DNA from: Kordia sp039026955
GTDB lineage: Bacteria > Bacteroidota > Bacteroidia > Flavobacteriales > Flavobacteriaceae
Direction of reading: 5' to 3'
Length of the DNA: 64,000 nt
NCBI GenBank assembly: GCA_039026955.1
Contig: JBCCLH010000010.1
Span: forward strand, 1 to 64,000
Part shown: positions 1-8,582 of the stretch, piece after piece
Numbering within the stretch: the stretch's first letter is position 1
How the letters are laid out: each line of letters starts with the position of its first letter
The notes under the pieces: model-generated
The model's database searches: none
What the model saw: only the letters and a program-made list of their open reading frames with translations
What the model was told of the DNA's origin: nothing
Program-made: the position numbers and the translations under genes

Positions 1-180
1 GAGTTTAGTTCTAAGTTAGAGTAAAATTATTCTTTGAAACTTCTCAATACTCAATACTAATATCTCAAAACTAGCTAAAACTACTTTTTCATTTTACATT
101 TAATATTTTACATTTTGACTTTTTGGCTTCGTTGGTTGTCAGTTGTTTTTAATTTAAAATTCAATATTTAGCATTTTTGA
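1..180. repeat. Dispersed intergenic repeat, copy at window start
   Basis: An AT-rich non-coding stretch that is nearly the same as 61451-61600. Both share the phrases for 'ctcaatactcaatacta' and 'aaaactactttttcatttta'. Parts of the same repeat recur at 37571-37730, and inverted at 45890-45990. It has no coding potential that I can see. The rest of the gap, to 554, holds a short tandem run of 'aatccaca'-like units at about 301-360 and half of a REP-like hairpin around 247-276. Confidence 0.75.
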
Positions 181-554
181 TTGCTGATAATCTTCTATGA
201 TTTATTTATTTGATAATCAGTTATTTCAAAGAACATACTCGTTATATGATAAACAGACTGCTGCACTTCGCTCGCAGTGACGTTTCTAACCATTCCCAAA
301 TGAACAAATGAACAAATCCACAAATCCACAAATCCACAAATTAACGAATGAACGAATCCAAAAAAAACTCAAATCCGTACAATTTCATTCTTCAATGCCA
401 ACACCACCAATCCCGCAGTATTTCTAACGTTGAGTTTGGAAAGGAGTTTTTTTATGCTTGAAAGCTTACTCATTCAAAGCATCTGTTTGCTCATTACTGG
501 TTTCTTTGCGATAGATTTTATGCTTTTTTTGAGGTGTAATCAAACTTGTATTCT

Positions 555-1409
555 ATGAAACATCCCGAACTAATTGTCAAAATTCCGAAACCTTGTCATG
601 AAAACTGGAACCAAATGTCGCCCACAGAAAAAGGAAAGTTTTGTAACATGTGTAGAAAAGAAGTAATCGATTTTACTGCACATTCTGATGAAGAAGTATT
701 GCGTTACTTTTCAAAACATAAAAATATTTGCGGTCGTTTTCACGGGTCACAACTCAACAGAAAACTCATTGCAGACAGGAAAAAACGCAATCATTGGTTA
801 TCGTATGCAGCTTCACTCCTTCTCCCGATGAGTCTATTCGCGCAAGAAACTGCTTCTAATGATCAAAAAGTTACAAATACTGAGTTGGAAGCCTCAACTA
901 CACATTACAAATCCTTAAATATTGGCGCATTCAAACGAAAAGCACAAATCAAAACTACAGCACAAAAAGATAGCATTACCGTAAAAGGTATCATCACAGA
1001 TGATGATGGATTGCCCCTTCCTGGTACTGCCATTTATGTTAACAATACAAACAAAGGAACGCTTTCCGATTTTGATGGTAACTACGTAATTACCATAGTA
1101 AAAGGCAAAGAATTGGTGTTTAGTTATGTGGGTTATCATGTACAAATAGTAAAAGCAACAGTAACTACAATAGATATTCAGCTTACTATGGATACTAATT
1201 TACATTTTATAGGTGAAGTTGTTACAGCAAGTCCAGATAAAAGATATAAAAGCAATTTTTCCAGTCTGGAATCTGAGGAACGCAAACAACGTACACAAAA
1301 CTATTTTGCTTTTCAACGTAAAAAATGGTTGAAAAAACGCGCGGAACGACGTGCAAAACGAGCTGCTAGAAAAGCGGAACGACAAGCAAACGCATCTTCA
1401 AATTCGTAA
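555..1409 (+). CDS. CarboxypepD_reg-like domain membrane protein with N-terminal cysteine motif
   Basis: The reading frame is open from a TTG at 546, but the ATG at 555 is preferred because the family normally begins MKHPELIVKIPKPC. The N-terminal ~80 residues are cytosolic-like and carry a CNMC motif and other conserved cysteines. One hydrophobic segment (about residues 92-108, ending LFAQ) follows. A CarboxypepD_reg-like beta domain (about 140-215, GIITDDDGLPLPG...GTLSDFDGNY) comes next, and then a strongly basic Lys/Arg/Ala tail. The architecture is common in Flavobacteriaceae. Its role is not established; a link to outer-membrane or TonB systems is only inferred from the domain. Nothing shows an operon with the next gene, which starts 95 bp later. 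Confidence 0.75.
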   Translation: MKHPELIVKIPKPCHENWNQMSPTEKGKFCNMCRKEVIDFTAHSDEEVLRYFSKHKNICGRFHGSQLNRKLIADRKKRNHWLSYAASLLLPMSLFAQETASNDQKVTNTELEASTTHYKSLNIGAFKRKAQIKTTAQKDSITVKGIITDDDGLPLPGTAIYVNNTNKGTLSDFDGNYVITIVKGKELVFSYVGYHVQIVKATVTTIDIQLTMDTNLHFIGEVVTASPDKRYKSNFSSLESEERKQRTQNYFAFQRKKWLKKRAERRAKRAARKAERQANASSNS

Positions 1410-1504
1410 AATTAATCGCGAGAAACAATAATAAGAACTTCAAAAAGTTATATTTTTACAGCTAACAATATCCGCTCACGATATTTGCCAATTAAAATAC
1501 ACTA

Positions 1505-3073
1505 ATGAAGAAACTTTTATACACGTTTTTAATTCTTACGATTGCTATCCTTTGGAGTTCTTGTCGAAAAGATTTTGTAACCGTTCCTAGTTCGGGGCAA
1601 CTTCAGTTTTCAAGAGATACAGTCTTTCTCGATACCGTTTTTACCAATATTGGTTCAAGCACGTACAACTTAAAAGTATACAATCGTTCAGACGATGATA
1701 TTCGTATTCCGACGATTCAATTGGGCGAAGGAGAAAATTCTAGATACCGCTTAAATGTCGATGGTGTCGCAGGAAAAGTGTTTGAAGATGTGGAATTATT
1801 GGCCAATGATAGCATGTTTGTGTTTGTAGAAACTACGCTAGACATCAACGATTTTTCAAACGGCACGCAATTTCTATATACGGATGCTATTGAATTTGAT
1901 GCCGGAAGCAATCAGCAAAAAGTAGAACTCGTTACATTGGTGCAAGATGCTGTTTTCTTGTTTCCACAACAATTTGATGATGGAACTGTAGAAACTTTAT
2001 TACTGAACATAGACGAAGAAGGCAATGAAACTCGCATTGAAGGATTCTTTTTAGACGATACAGAACTGAATTGGACGAATGAAAAACCTTATGTGATCTA
2101 CGGATATGCCGCTGTGGGCGAGAATCAAGTTCTGAATATTGATGCAGGTGCGCGCGTACATTTTCATGCGAATTCAGGATTGATTGTCGGCAATATGGGC
2201 TCGTTACAAGTCAACGGAAACTTAAGCAATACAGAAGAGCTAGAAAACGAAGTCATCTTTGAGGGCGATCGCTTAGAACCAGGATTTGCCGATGTTCCCG
2301 GACAATGGGGAACGATTTGGTTGACGAATGGAAGTACAAATAATTCGATCAACTATGCGACTATTAAAAATGCTTCTGTGGGAATCTTAACGGAAAATAG
2401 TGATGGCACAGACAATCCAACCTTAGTATTCAACAATTCTAAAATTTACAACAGTGCCAACGTGGGATTATTAGCGCGTACGGGACATATTGAAGCCAAT
2501 AATTCTGTCATTGGTGGAGCTGGACAATCATCATTGTATTTAAATTTGGGTGGAGAATATACTTTTAGACACTGTACGTTTGCCAACTACTGGAACAATA
2601 GTTTTAGAGTGTTTCCAACGGTATTGATAGATAATTATATTGATGATGGAGTCGTACAAATTGCAGCAGATTTGGAACAAGCAAACTTTGAGAATTGTAT
2701 TATTGATGGCAGCAATAATATTGAGCTATTGGTAGATCAAGCGCCTTTTAGTTCCGCGCCTGAGTTGATGTATAATTTTAAAAACTGTTTGATAAAATTT
2801 GACGATTTCCAAAATCGATTTACGAATGATGAATTATATGATTTTTCAAATGACACGATTTTTGATGACATTACATTACTCATAAATTCAAGTACTGTGG
2901 AATATAAAAATACAGATGCAAACGAATTTAATATTGGAGAAAATTCAGCAGCCATTGGTCTTGGAAATACACCTTTTGGGATTCCTGCTGTTCAAAATGA
3001 TATTTTAGGAAATCCAAGGACAAATCCTTCTGATGTTGGTGCTTACAACAATGCTCCTTTGGACGACGATTAG
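1505..3073 (+). CDS. Right-handed beta-helix lipoprotein
   Basis: Predicted lipoprotein of 522 residues. The N-terminus MKKLLYTFLILTIAILWSSC is a signal peptide with a lipobox cysteine at residue 20. The body contains repeated short beta-strand-like units rich in Asn and Gly (NNSKIYNSANVGLLARTG, NSVIGGAGQSSLY), as in right-handed parallel beta-helix (Pfam Beta_helix) surface proteins. The end reads ILGNPRTNPSDVGAYNN, the 'DiGAyE'-type closing motif common in polysaccharide-active or adhesin beta-helix proteins of Bacteroidota. The cell location is probably the outer membrane or surface. No substrate can be named. A strong terminator follows at 3107-3148. Confidence 0.8.
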   Translation: MKKLLYTFLILTIAILWSSCRKDFVTVPSSGQLQFSRDTVFLDTVFTNIGSSTYNLKVYNRSDDDIRIPTIQLGEGENSRYRLNVDGVAGKVFEDVELLANDSMFVFVETTLDINDFSNGTQFLYTDAIEFDAGSNQQKVELVTLVQDAVFLFPQQFDDGTVETLLLNIDEEGNETRIEGFFLDDTELNWTNEKPYVIYGYAAVGENQVLNIDAGARVHFHANSGLIVGNMGSLQVNGNLSNTEELENEVIFEGDRLEPGFADVPGQWGTIWLTNGSTNNSINYATIKNASVGILTENSDGTDNPTLVFNNSKIYNSANVGLLARTGHIEANNSVIGGAGQSSLYLNLGGEYTFRHCTFANYWNNSFRVFPTVLIDNYIDDGVVQIAADLEQANFENCIIDGSNNIELLVDQAPFSSAPELMYNFKNCLIKFDDFQNRFTNDELYDFSNDTIFDDITLLINSSTVEYKNTDANEFNIGENSAAIGLGNTPFGIPAVQNDILGNPRTNPSDVGAYNNAPLDDD

Positions 3074-3106
3074 TAATTTCAGCTAAGAAATAAACGATAC
3101 ACCGAA

Positions 3107-3148
3107 AAGAATCATAAAACGAATTTCCTGTTTTATGATTCTTTTTTT
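3107..3148 (+). terminator. Rho-independent terminator after the beta-helix lipoprotein gene
   Basis: A 14-bp perfect stem (AAGAATCATAAAAC, 3107-3120, paired with 3130-3143) is followed by a run of T. It lies 34 bp after the stop codon. Confidence 0.85.
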
Positions 3149-3237
3149 ATATGTATATTCGGAAGACATAGTAACAAATAAAGATTTAATGATACCAATT
3201 AATTATAAACTTGGTATGAAACACAAAAATTAACGAC

Positions 3238-3633
3238 ATGATTGAACTTATTTTTAAAATTGGCTGCCTAAGTGCTGGAATTTTATTAGGACTTACAGCG
3301 CTTGACAAACTAGACGGAGAAAGCAATTTCTTCAATGATATTGCTAAGAAATTAATGCCCTTTTCAACCATAATTGGAGGAACCATAATTGTGCTAGCAA
3401 TTTTTGAAATACTACAAATTTTTGGATTCGATAAAGGCAGACATTTAATTTTTAATTTAATTGCTATTGGATCTGGTCTTCTTTTATTAACACATGTATT
3501 GAGTCAAGTTCCAAAAATTGGTGATTCACTTGTTGAAATTTCTAAAAAATTAATGCCGTTTAAAGTAATTTTTGGAATGGCACTTTTTGTTTTATCGTTA
3601 TTGCGCTTTTTAGGTATTCACCCTTTAGGATAA
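3238..3633 (+). CDS. Small integral membrane protein, unknown function
   Basis: A 131-residue protein with about four hydrophobic segments (roughly residues 8-24, 43-63, 72-90 and 108-125). Two copies of a KKLMPF motif (about residues 38-43 and 104-109) precede hydrophobic segments, so the protein looks like an internal duplication of a two-helix unit. I do not recognise the family. It stands alone: it comes 164 bp after the previous gene and converges on glyA, with terminator hairpins in between. Confidence 0.7.
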   Translation: MIELIFKIGCLSAGILLGLTALDKLDGESNFFNDIAKKLMPFSTIIGGTIIVLAIFEILQIFGFDKGRHLIFNLIAIGSGLLLLTHVLSQVPKIGDSLVEISKKLMPFKVIFGMALFVLSLLRFLGIHPLG

Positions 3634-3660
3634 TAAACAAACACTATTGCAAGTCATAGC

Positions 3661-3735
3661 TATCGTAAGTCTGAGACTTACGATAACAATTATAAAAAGA
3701 AAATCGTGTAATTGAGAAATTACACGATTTTTTAT
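3661..3735. terminator. Two hairpins between convergent genes (bidirectional terminator)
   Basis: The first hairpin, at 3661-3685, has arms TATCGTAAGTCT and its complement. The second, at 3700-3731, has arms AAAATCGTGTAATT and AATTACACGATTTT, with A runs on one side and T runs on the other, so it can stop transcription from both strands. It separates the small membrane protein gene from glyA. Confidence 0.85.
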
Positions 3736-3756
3736 GTTGTAATAATTTTTTCTTTC

Positions 3757-5040
3757 TTAAGACACAAATAAAGGCTTATCCGACATCATCGTATTTACTT
3801 TGAACGCAATATTTTCCAAACGTCCTTCGTCTTCGTAATGTGTAATGGCTTCGTCAATATATTCTACGATCAAATCCATATCAGCTTCTTTTAAACCTCT
3901 TGTGGTTACTGCCGCCGTTCCGACACGAATTCCAGAAGTTACAAATGGACTTTTATCGTCAAATGGTACCATGTTTTTGTTTACAGTAATATCCGCTAAA
4001 CCTAAGGCTTTTTCAGCATCTTTTCCAGTGATGTTTTTATTGCGAAGATCAATCAACATCATGTGATTGTCCGTTCCGCCAGAAATAAGATTGTATCCTT
4101 TTTTCACAAATGCAGCCGCCATTGCTTTGGCATTTTTCTGTACTTGTAAAATATAATGCATAAACTCATCCGTCAAGGCTTCTCCAAATGCAATTGCTTT
4201 TCCTGCAATGACATGTTCTAACGGTCCGCCTTGATTTCCTGGGAATACAGCTCCATCCAACAACGATGACATTTTACGCAATTTTCCATTCCTTAAGGTA
4301 ATTCCAAACGGATTTGGGAAATCTTTCCCCATTAAGATCAATCCGCCACGCGGTCCACGTAAGGTTTTGTGTGTGGTCGTCGTTACAATATGACAATGTG
4401 GAATTGGATCGTTCAAAATTCCTTTCGCGATCAATCCTGATGGATGCGAAATATCTGCCAATAACAACGCGTCCACACTATCCGCAATCTCGCGGAAGCG
4501 TTTAAAATCAATATCTCTTGAATAAGCAGAAGCGCCTGCAATGATCATTTTTGGCTGTTCTTTCGTAGCAATTTCTTGAATCGTATCGTAATTCAAAACA
4601 CCTGTCTCCTCTTCTACTCCATAAAAAACGGGAGTGTACAATTTTCCAGAAAAGTTCACTGGCGAACCGTGTGTTAAATGTCCTCCGTGAGACAAATCGA
4701 ATCCTAAAATTTTATCGCCAGGTTTCAAACATGCTGCAAAAACAGCGGTATTCGCTTGACTTCCACTATGCGGTTGCACATTTGCCCATTCGGCACCAAA
4801 TAGTGCTTTTGCACGTTCAATAGCAATCGTTTCCACCTCATCTACTACTTCACAACCACCGTAATAACGCTTTCCTGGATAGCCTTCTGCATACTTATTG
4901 GTCAATACAGAACCTACAGCTTCCATAACTTGCTCACTTGTAAAATTCTCTGAAGCGATTAGTTCCAATCCTTCAATTTGTCGTTCTTTTTCTGCTTGAA
5001 TTAATTCAAAAATTTGTTCGTCGCGTTGCATTCTTTTCAC
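3757..5040 (-). CDS. glyA: Serine hydroxymethyltransferase
   Basis: A PLP enzyme of 427 residues, full length for the family, that interconverts serine and glycine and charges tetrahydrofolate with one-carbon units in the cytoplasm. Visible signatures are the N-terminal LIASENFTS, the PGKRYYGG segment at about 55-62, Asp196/His199 in LLLADISHPSG, and the Schiff-base lysine Lys225 in TTTTHKTLRGPRGG. The ATG at 5040 gives MKRMQRDEQ; a second ATG at 5031 (MQRDEQIF) fits family N-termini equally well. It is monocistronic and divergent from fahA, with a TAnnTTTG box upstream. Confidence 0.97.
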   Translation of the reverse strand: MKRMQRDEQIFELIQAEKERQIEGLELIASENFTSEQVMEAVGSVLTNKYAEGYPGKRYYGGCEVVDEVETIAIERAKALFGAEWANVQPHSGSQANTAVFAACLKPGDKILGFDLSHGGHLTHGSPVNFSGKLYTPVFYGVEEETGVLNYDTIQEIATKEQPKMIIAGASAYSRDIDFKRFREIADSVDALLLADISHPSGLIAKGILNDPIPHCHIVTTTTHKTLRGPRGGLILMGKDFPNPFGITLRNGKLRKMSSLLDGAVFPGNQGGPLEHVIAGKAIAFGEALTDEFMHYILQVQKNAKAMAAAFVKKGYNLISGGTDNHMMLIDLRNKNITGKDAEKALGLADITVNKNMVPFDDKSPFVTSGIRVGTAAVTTRGLKEADMDLIVEYIDEAITHYEDEGRLENIAFKVNTMMSDKPLFVS

Positions 5041-5057
5041 TCTATGTTAATAAAAAC

Positions 5058-5065
5058 CAAAAATA
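5058..5065 (-). promoter_or_regulatory. Candidate -7 promoter box for glyA
   Basis: On the minus strand the sequence reads TATTTTTG, an exact match to the Bacteroidota -7 consensus TAnnTTTG, 18 bp before the glyA ATG. The -33 element is weak, so this is a motif-based call only. Confidence 0.45.
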
Positions 5066-5099
5066 TGATTTAGATTTCACAACTCATATAGAAAACTCA

Positions 5100-5107
5100 T
5101 ATATTTG
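5100..5107 (+). promoter_or_regulatory. Candidate -7 promoter box for fahA
   Basis: TATATTTG matches TAnnTTTG and lies 46 bp before the fahA ATG in the 113-bp divergent glyA-fahA spacer. No good TTG lies at the expected distance, so confidence is moderate. Confidence 0.45.
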
Positions 5108-5153
5108 ACTAGAAATTACATTTTTTTTTAAATTATAAACATTCCACACAACG

Positions 5154-6443
5154 ATGCCAGATACAACCAATAATCCCAATCGCAAAACTTGGTTAGACGT
5201 TCCTGAAAATAGCGACTTTCCTGTTCAAAATATACCTTTTGGTGTTTTCCTTACCAGAGATGATGTCATTACCATCGGAACCCGCATTGGAGACTATGCT
5301 ATTGACTTAGGAGCGCTGCATCAGTTAGGATACTTTGACGGAATTCCACTGACAGATGATATTTTCTTGCAAGACAGCTTAAACGATTTTATCTCTGACG
5401 GAAAGAAAACATGGCGCTTAGTTCGGAATCGAATTGGAGATATTTTTGATATTGATAATGCCGCTTTACGCGACAATGCAGAGCACAGAAATACCATCAT
5501 TTTTACCTTAGACGAAATAGAAATGCAATTGCCAGTACAAATTGGCGATTATACAGATTTTTACTCAAGCATTGAACACGCCACAAATGTGGGTAAAATG
5601 TTTCGTGGCGAAGAAAATGCCTTGATGCAAAACTGGTTGCATGTACCTGTGGGATATCATGGAAGAAGCTCTTCGATCATTCCATCCGGAATTCCGATTC
5701 ACCGTCCGCAAGGGCAAACCATGCCTGCTGGAGCAGATGCGCCTGTATTTGGTCCGTCACAGCGTATAGATTTTGAATTGGAAATGGCTTTTATTACTAC
5801 AGATGCCAACAATTTAGGCGAACCAATTCCGATTGAAGAAGCAGAAGATTATATTTTTGGTGTGGTATTATTCAACGATTGGAGTGCGCGCGACATTCAG
5901 AAATGGGAATATGTGCCTTTAGGTCCTTTCTTAGGAAAGAGTTTTGCCTCGTCAATTTCTCCGTGGATTGTAACGATGGATGCTTTAGAACCTTTTAGAG
6001 TAGAAACACCGAAACCATTAAAGCCGCAGTTGCCATATTTACACTACACAGGAAAGAAAAGTTACGACATTCATTTAGAAGTAGGCATTACACCTGAAAA
6101 TGGAGAAGAAACCATTGTTTCGCGCTCTAACTTTAAGTATATGTACTGGAATATGGTACAACAGCTAACGCATCACACGGTAAATGGTTGTCCTGTAAAT
6201 TCAGGAGATATGATGGGAAGTGGAACACTTTCTGGAAAAACACCTGATTCGTACGGATCGATGTTGGAATTGTCTTGGGCAGGAAAAAATCCTGTGAAAT
6301 TAAATGACGGTTCTGAGCGTACTTTTATCAATGATGGTGATACTGTAACCATGCGCGGACATTGTAAAAATGAACATGTTCGTATTGGTTTTGGAGAAGT
6401 TTCTTCAAAATTATTACCAGTTTTTGAGCCAAAGAAAAAGTAG
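5154..6443 (+). CDS. fahA: Fumarylacetoacetase
   Basis: A 429-residue protein matching full-length fumarylacetoacetate hydrolase, the last step of tyrosine degradation, giving fumarate and acetoacetate. It carries the SH3-like N-terminal domain and the catalytic domain with DFYSSIEHATNVGKMFRG, the YHGRSSS loop that holds the catalytic histidine, the metal-binding stretch RIDFELEMAF, and FNDWSARDIQKWEYVPLGPF. C-terminal GSMLELSW is also typical. Other tyrosine catabolism genes are not in the window. The long-loop inverted repeat at 6473-6629 probably ends its transcript. Confidence 0.96.
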   Translation: MPDTTNNPNRKTWLDVPENSDFPVQNIPFGVFLTRDDVITIGTRIGDYAIDLGALHQLGYFDGIPLTDDIFLQDSLNDFISDGKKTWRLVRNRIGDIFDIDNAALRDNAEHRNTIIFTLDEIEMQLPVQIGDYTDFYSSIEHATNVGKMFRGEENALMQNWLHVPVGYHGRSSSIIPSGIPIHRPQGQTMPAGADAPVFGPSQRIDFELEMAFITTDANNLGEPIPIEEAEDYIFGVVLFNDWSARDIQKWEYVPLGPFLGKSFASSISPWIVTMDALEPFRVETPKPLKPQLPYLHYTGKKSYDIHLEVGITPENGEETIVSRSNFKYMYWNMVQQLTHHTVNGCPVNSGDMMGSGTLSGKTPDSYGSMLELSWAGKNPVKLNDGSERTFINDGDTVTMRGHCKNEHVRIGFGEVSSKLLPVFEPKKK

Positions 6444-6472
6444 AAAAGAATATCTTTTTATAAAAGTTAAAA

Positions 6473-6629
6473 AGACTGTTTGAAATTCAACTTTCGTCAA
6501 ACCGAACTTGATTCGGTTTCCTATAACATATAAAATGATGTATATGAGATTCTGAAGCCTATGCTGAACTTGATTCAGTATCAAGTTCAGAATGACGTTT
6601 TTGAAAACTTTTCAAACAGTCTCTTTTTT
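6473..6629 (+). terminator. Long-loop terminator-like inverted repeat after fahA
   Basis: Arms of 13 bp (AGACTGTTTGAAA at 6473-6485 and its exact complement at 6610-6622) flank about 124 bp and are followed by a T run. Inside the loop is a second perfect hairpin with arms CTGAACTTGAT and ATCAAGTTCAG (6564-6590). It looks like an ordinary terminator whose loop has been enlarged by a repeat. The same design occurs at 39353-39472. Confidence 0.6.
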
Positions 6630-6641
6630 TAATTCAACTTA

Positions 6642-6791
6642 TTAAGGAGCACAATACATGCTCATTGTACAATCTAATGGATTGAGTGTTATGGATGATC
6701 CGCCTAACACTTTTTGTTGCTTCTTATCACTTAATTCAGCCACAATGGACTTTGTAAGTTTCAAATTGTTTGAAATGCTCTTTTTTTTCAT
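6642..6791 (-). CDS. GG-leader precursor peptide, 49 residues (class I lanthipeptide-like)
   Basis: A short gene on the minus strand. The leader begins MKKKSISNNLKLTKSIVAEL and ends KVLGG at residues 30-31, which matches the Lys-rich, LxLxKxxIxxL...GG leader shape of Flavobacteriaceae class I lanthipeptide or 'natural product precursor' peptides. The 18-residue core is SSITLNPLDCTMSMYCAP, with two Cys plus Ser and Thr. It resembles the peptides at 11541, 11848, 22674, 23011 and 39145 of this window. No maturation enzyme or transporter lies beside it. The product and its use are unknown. Confidence 0.75.
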   Translation of the reverse strand: MKKKSISNNLKLTKSIVAELSDKKQQKVLGGSSITLNPLDCTMSMYCAP

Positions 6792-6972
6792 ACTAATTAA
6801 AAGATTAAAGTAAATTCCCTACTCTATCAGCTTTTCGGGTTCCGCTGTCGCGAATGTTTTCGGCCGTGAACAAATGCTTGATCAAATGAAGTGAAAAGTG
6901 TACGAAAACACACTTGAGCCGACAAGGATTGACAAATTTTGAAGCTTGCCGATACGGATTTACAACATATTT

Positions 6973-7234
6973 TAACCAAAGTTCAACTCTAAAGATTAGT
7001 ATATTATCCATGATTTAATTAAAAATTGACAATTATCAGTTCGAGCATTATTGTAGATACCGAGCGAAGCTCATGAGAACACTACAAAAGTTACGATTTC
7101 GATTCAATCTCGATAGCTTCGCTAGGTATCTTCAATTAAAATGCATTTTAATTTCGATAATACTCGATTTGACACCCTGTGTAAGTTACTGAATAGCAAA
7201 ACCTTAATAAAATATTTATATTGAACTCTCGTTA
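6973..7234 (-). repeat. Degenerate copy of inverted-repeat element (family 1)
   Basis: Read on the minus strand, this stretch starts ttaacgagagttcaatataa, passes through 'gtcaaatcgag', 'catgagcttcgctcggtatct' and 'gctcgaactga', and ends in a worn 'gttgaactttggtta'. It aligns along its length with the elements at 28581-28776 and 54987-55227 but has many substitutions, so it appears to be an older copy. It fills most of the 490-bp gap between the small peptide gene and the AraC gene. Confidence 0.65.
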
Positions 7235-7281
7235 AATATTAGTTATGATTTATATAGAAATCACTTCATTTCAGTAAAAGT

Positions 7282-8487
7282 TCATGCTTTTTGAGAAAGA
7301 TTCTTTGCATAAGCACTTGGAGACATACCCGTTTTCTTCTTAAAAGCAGTATAAAAAGAAGAGCGATTGTTAAAACCTGATGCATCAATAACTTCATTGA
7401 TGTTCATGGTATTTGCACCATCAGAGAGTAAGTTGATCGCTTCCTGTATGCGATATGTGTTTACAAATTCGAAGAAATTCGACTGAAAATGTGTATTTAT
7501 AATCTGTGAAGTATGATGTCGAGAAAGATTCAGTCGTTCAGCAAGTGTATTTAGTGTGAGTGTAGGATCTAGATATACTTTTTCGGTTTCCATCAGGGAT
7601 TCTAATTCGTGTTTCATCTCTAGTGCAAAAGACGCTGACATGCCATTTTTACGATATTTGATGTACGGAATGATTTTTTTACCAGAAAAAATATCTGGTT
7701 GCATAAAACTAAAATACGCTACAACACCAATAAACAGTACAATACAATAACCAATAACATAATCGCTTGTGATGGACATCATATTGTAATGATTCAACAC
7801 AAAATAAAGTGAAAAAGCTAGCACATATGCTATAAAACAAATCAGCAAGCTCAACACCCAAAGTTGTTTTTGCGAATCGGTCGTTTCTTTTTTGTACTTG
7901 TTGTATGAGTTATAGATCAATCCTGAATATAAAAACATGACAAAAATGATGATTGCGATCACATATTTTCTGTACAATGCTGAGAACGTCATATCTTGCG
8001 GGTATAGCATAGCTGCTGCAGTTTCTAGCTTTTCTGAAGCTGATAACGTGAAAAAATTTCCATACACAACAAAGACTGACAGTAATGGAATGGCGTGTAC
8101 TCCATCTTTTAACGTAAATTTCTTTTGATATAATACAGTACGAATATAGATATACAATAAAGGTCCATAAGAAATCCAAGGAATCAAATTGGTGAATAGC
8201 AAATGCGGATGATATATACCGCCATTCGTCACCCAATACGAACAATTGTAGAGCAAATTATATGAGAACAACAACATAAAGATTCCCAAAATTTTATTGG
8301 CAAGCGTATTCCCTTTTTGCTTTATGAAAAATAGAATTCCCAAAATAAACGCTTGAAAAGCGAATGCAAAAAATAGTAGAATCCAAATATCAATATTCAA
8401 GGTGTTCACGAGCAATTGGTAAAGGTGTATTTTTAAGTCTAAAATGGCTAGTTGTAGTAAGTTAGCCAAAAAAGCATGCAATACCAT
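7282..8487 (-). CDS. AraC-family regulator with N-terminal membrane domain
   Basis: A 401-residue protein. The N-terminal ~270 residues hold about seven hydrophobic helices, beginning WILLFFAFAFQAFILGILFF, and include the SYGPLLYIYIRT segment. The C-terminal ~110 residues are a two-HTH AraC domain: LNTLAERLNLSRHHTSQIIN, then INEVIDASGFNNRSSFYTAFKKKTGMSP. Paralogue of 14068-15177 over its whole length, but with about 28 extra N-terminal residues; an internal GTG (VNTLNIDIW) is a possible true start. It lies downstream of the alginate lyase gene on the same strand, behind a terminator. Ligand and targets are unknown. Confidence 0.85.
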   Translation of the reverse strand: MVLHAFLANLLQLAILDLKIHLYQLLVNTLNIDIWILLFFAFAFQAFILGILFFIKQKGNTLANKILGIFMLLFSYNLLYNCSYWVTNGGIYHPHLLFTNLIPWISYGPLLYIYIRTVLYQKKFTLKDGVHAIPLLSVFVVYGNFFTLSASEKLETAAAMLYPQDMTFSALYRKYVIAIIIFVMFLYSGLIYNSYNKYKKETTDSQKQLWVLSLLICFIAYVLAFSLYFVLNHYNMMSITSDYVIGYCIVLFIGVVAYFSFMQPDIFSGKKIIPYIKYRKNGMSASFALEMKHELESLMETEKVYLDPTLTLNTLAERLNLSRHHTSQIINTHFQSNFFEFVNTYRIQEAINLLSDGANTMNINEVIDASGFNNRSSFYTAFKKKTGMSPSAYAKNLSQKA

Positions 8488-8527
8488 TCGTAAGAAAAAT
8501 TTTAACAGTGAATTTAATAAATACTGT

Positions 8528-8560
8528 AAAACTCCTAATAGTTGATATATTAGGAGTTTT
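8528..8560 (-). terminator. Terminator after the alginate lyase gene
   Basis: Perfect arms AAAACTCCTAATA (8528-8540) and TATTAGGAGTTTT (8548-8560) lie 22 bp beyond the lyase stop codon. They separate it from the AraC gene downstream. Confidence 0.8.
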
Positions 8561-8582
8561 TGTCATTGGTGTGAATTTATTA

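Noticed and set aside
301..360. CRISPR-like short repeats
   Set aside because: The repeats are only 8-9 bp, without spacers of regular length, and no cas gene is present; it is a simple tandem repeat. The same holds for 61623-61686.
6805..7011. Possible 68-residue protein on the minus strand
   Set aside because: It lies in and next to the degenerate element copy at 6973-7234, has no leader, motif or promoter, and its composition is poor for a protein.
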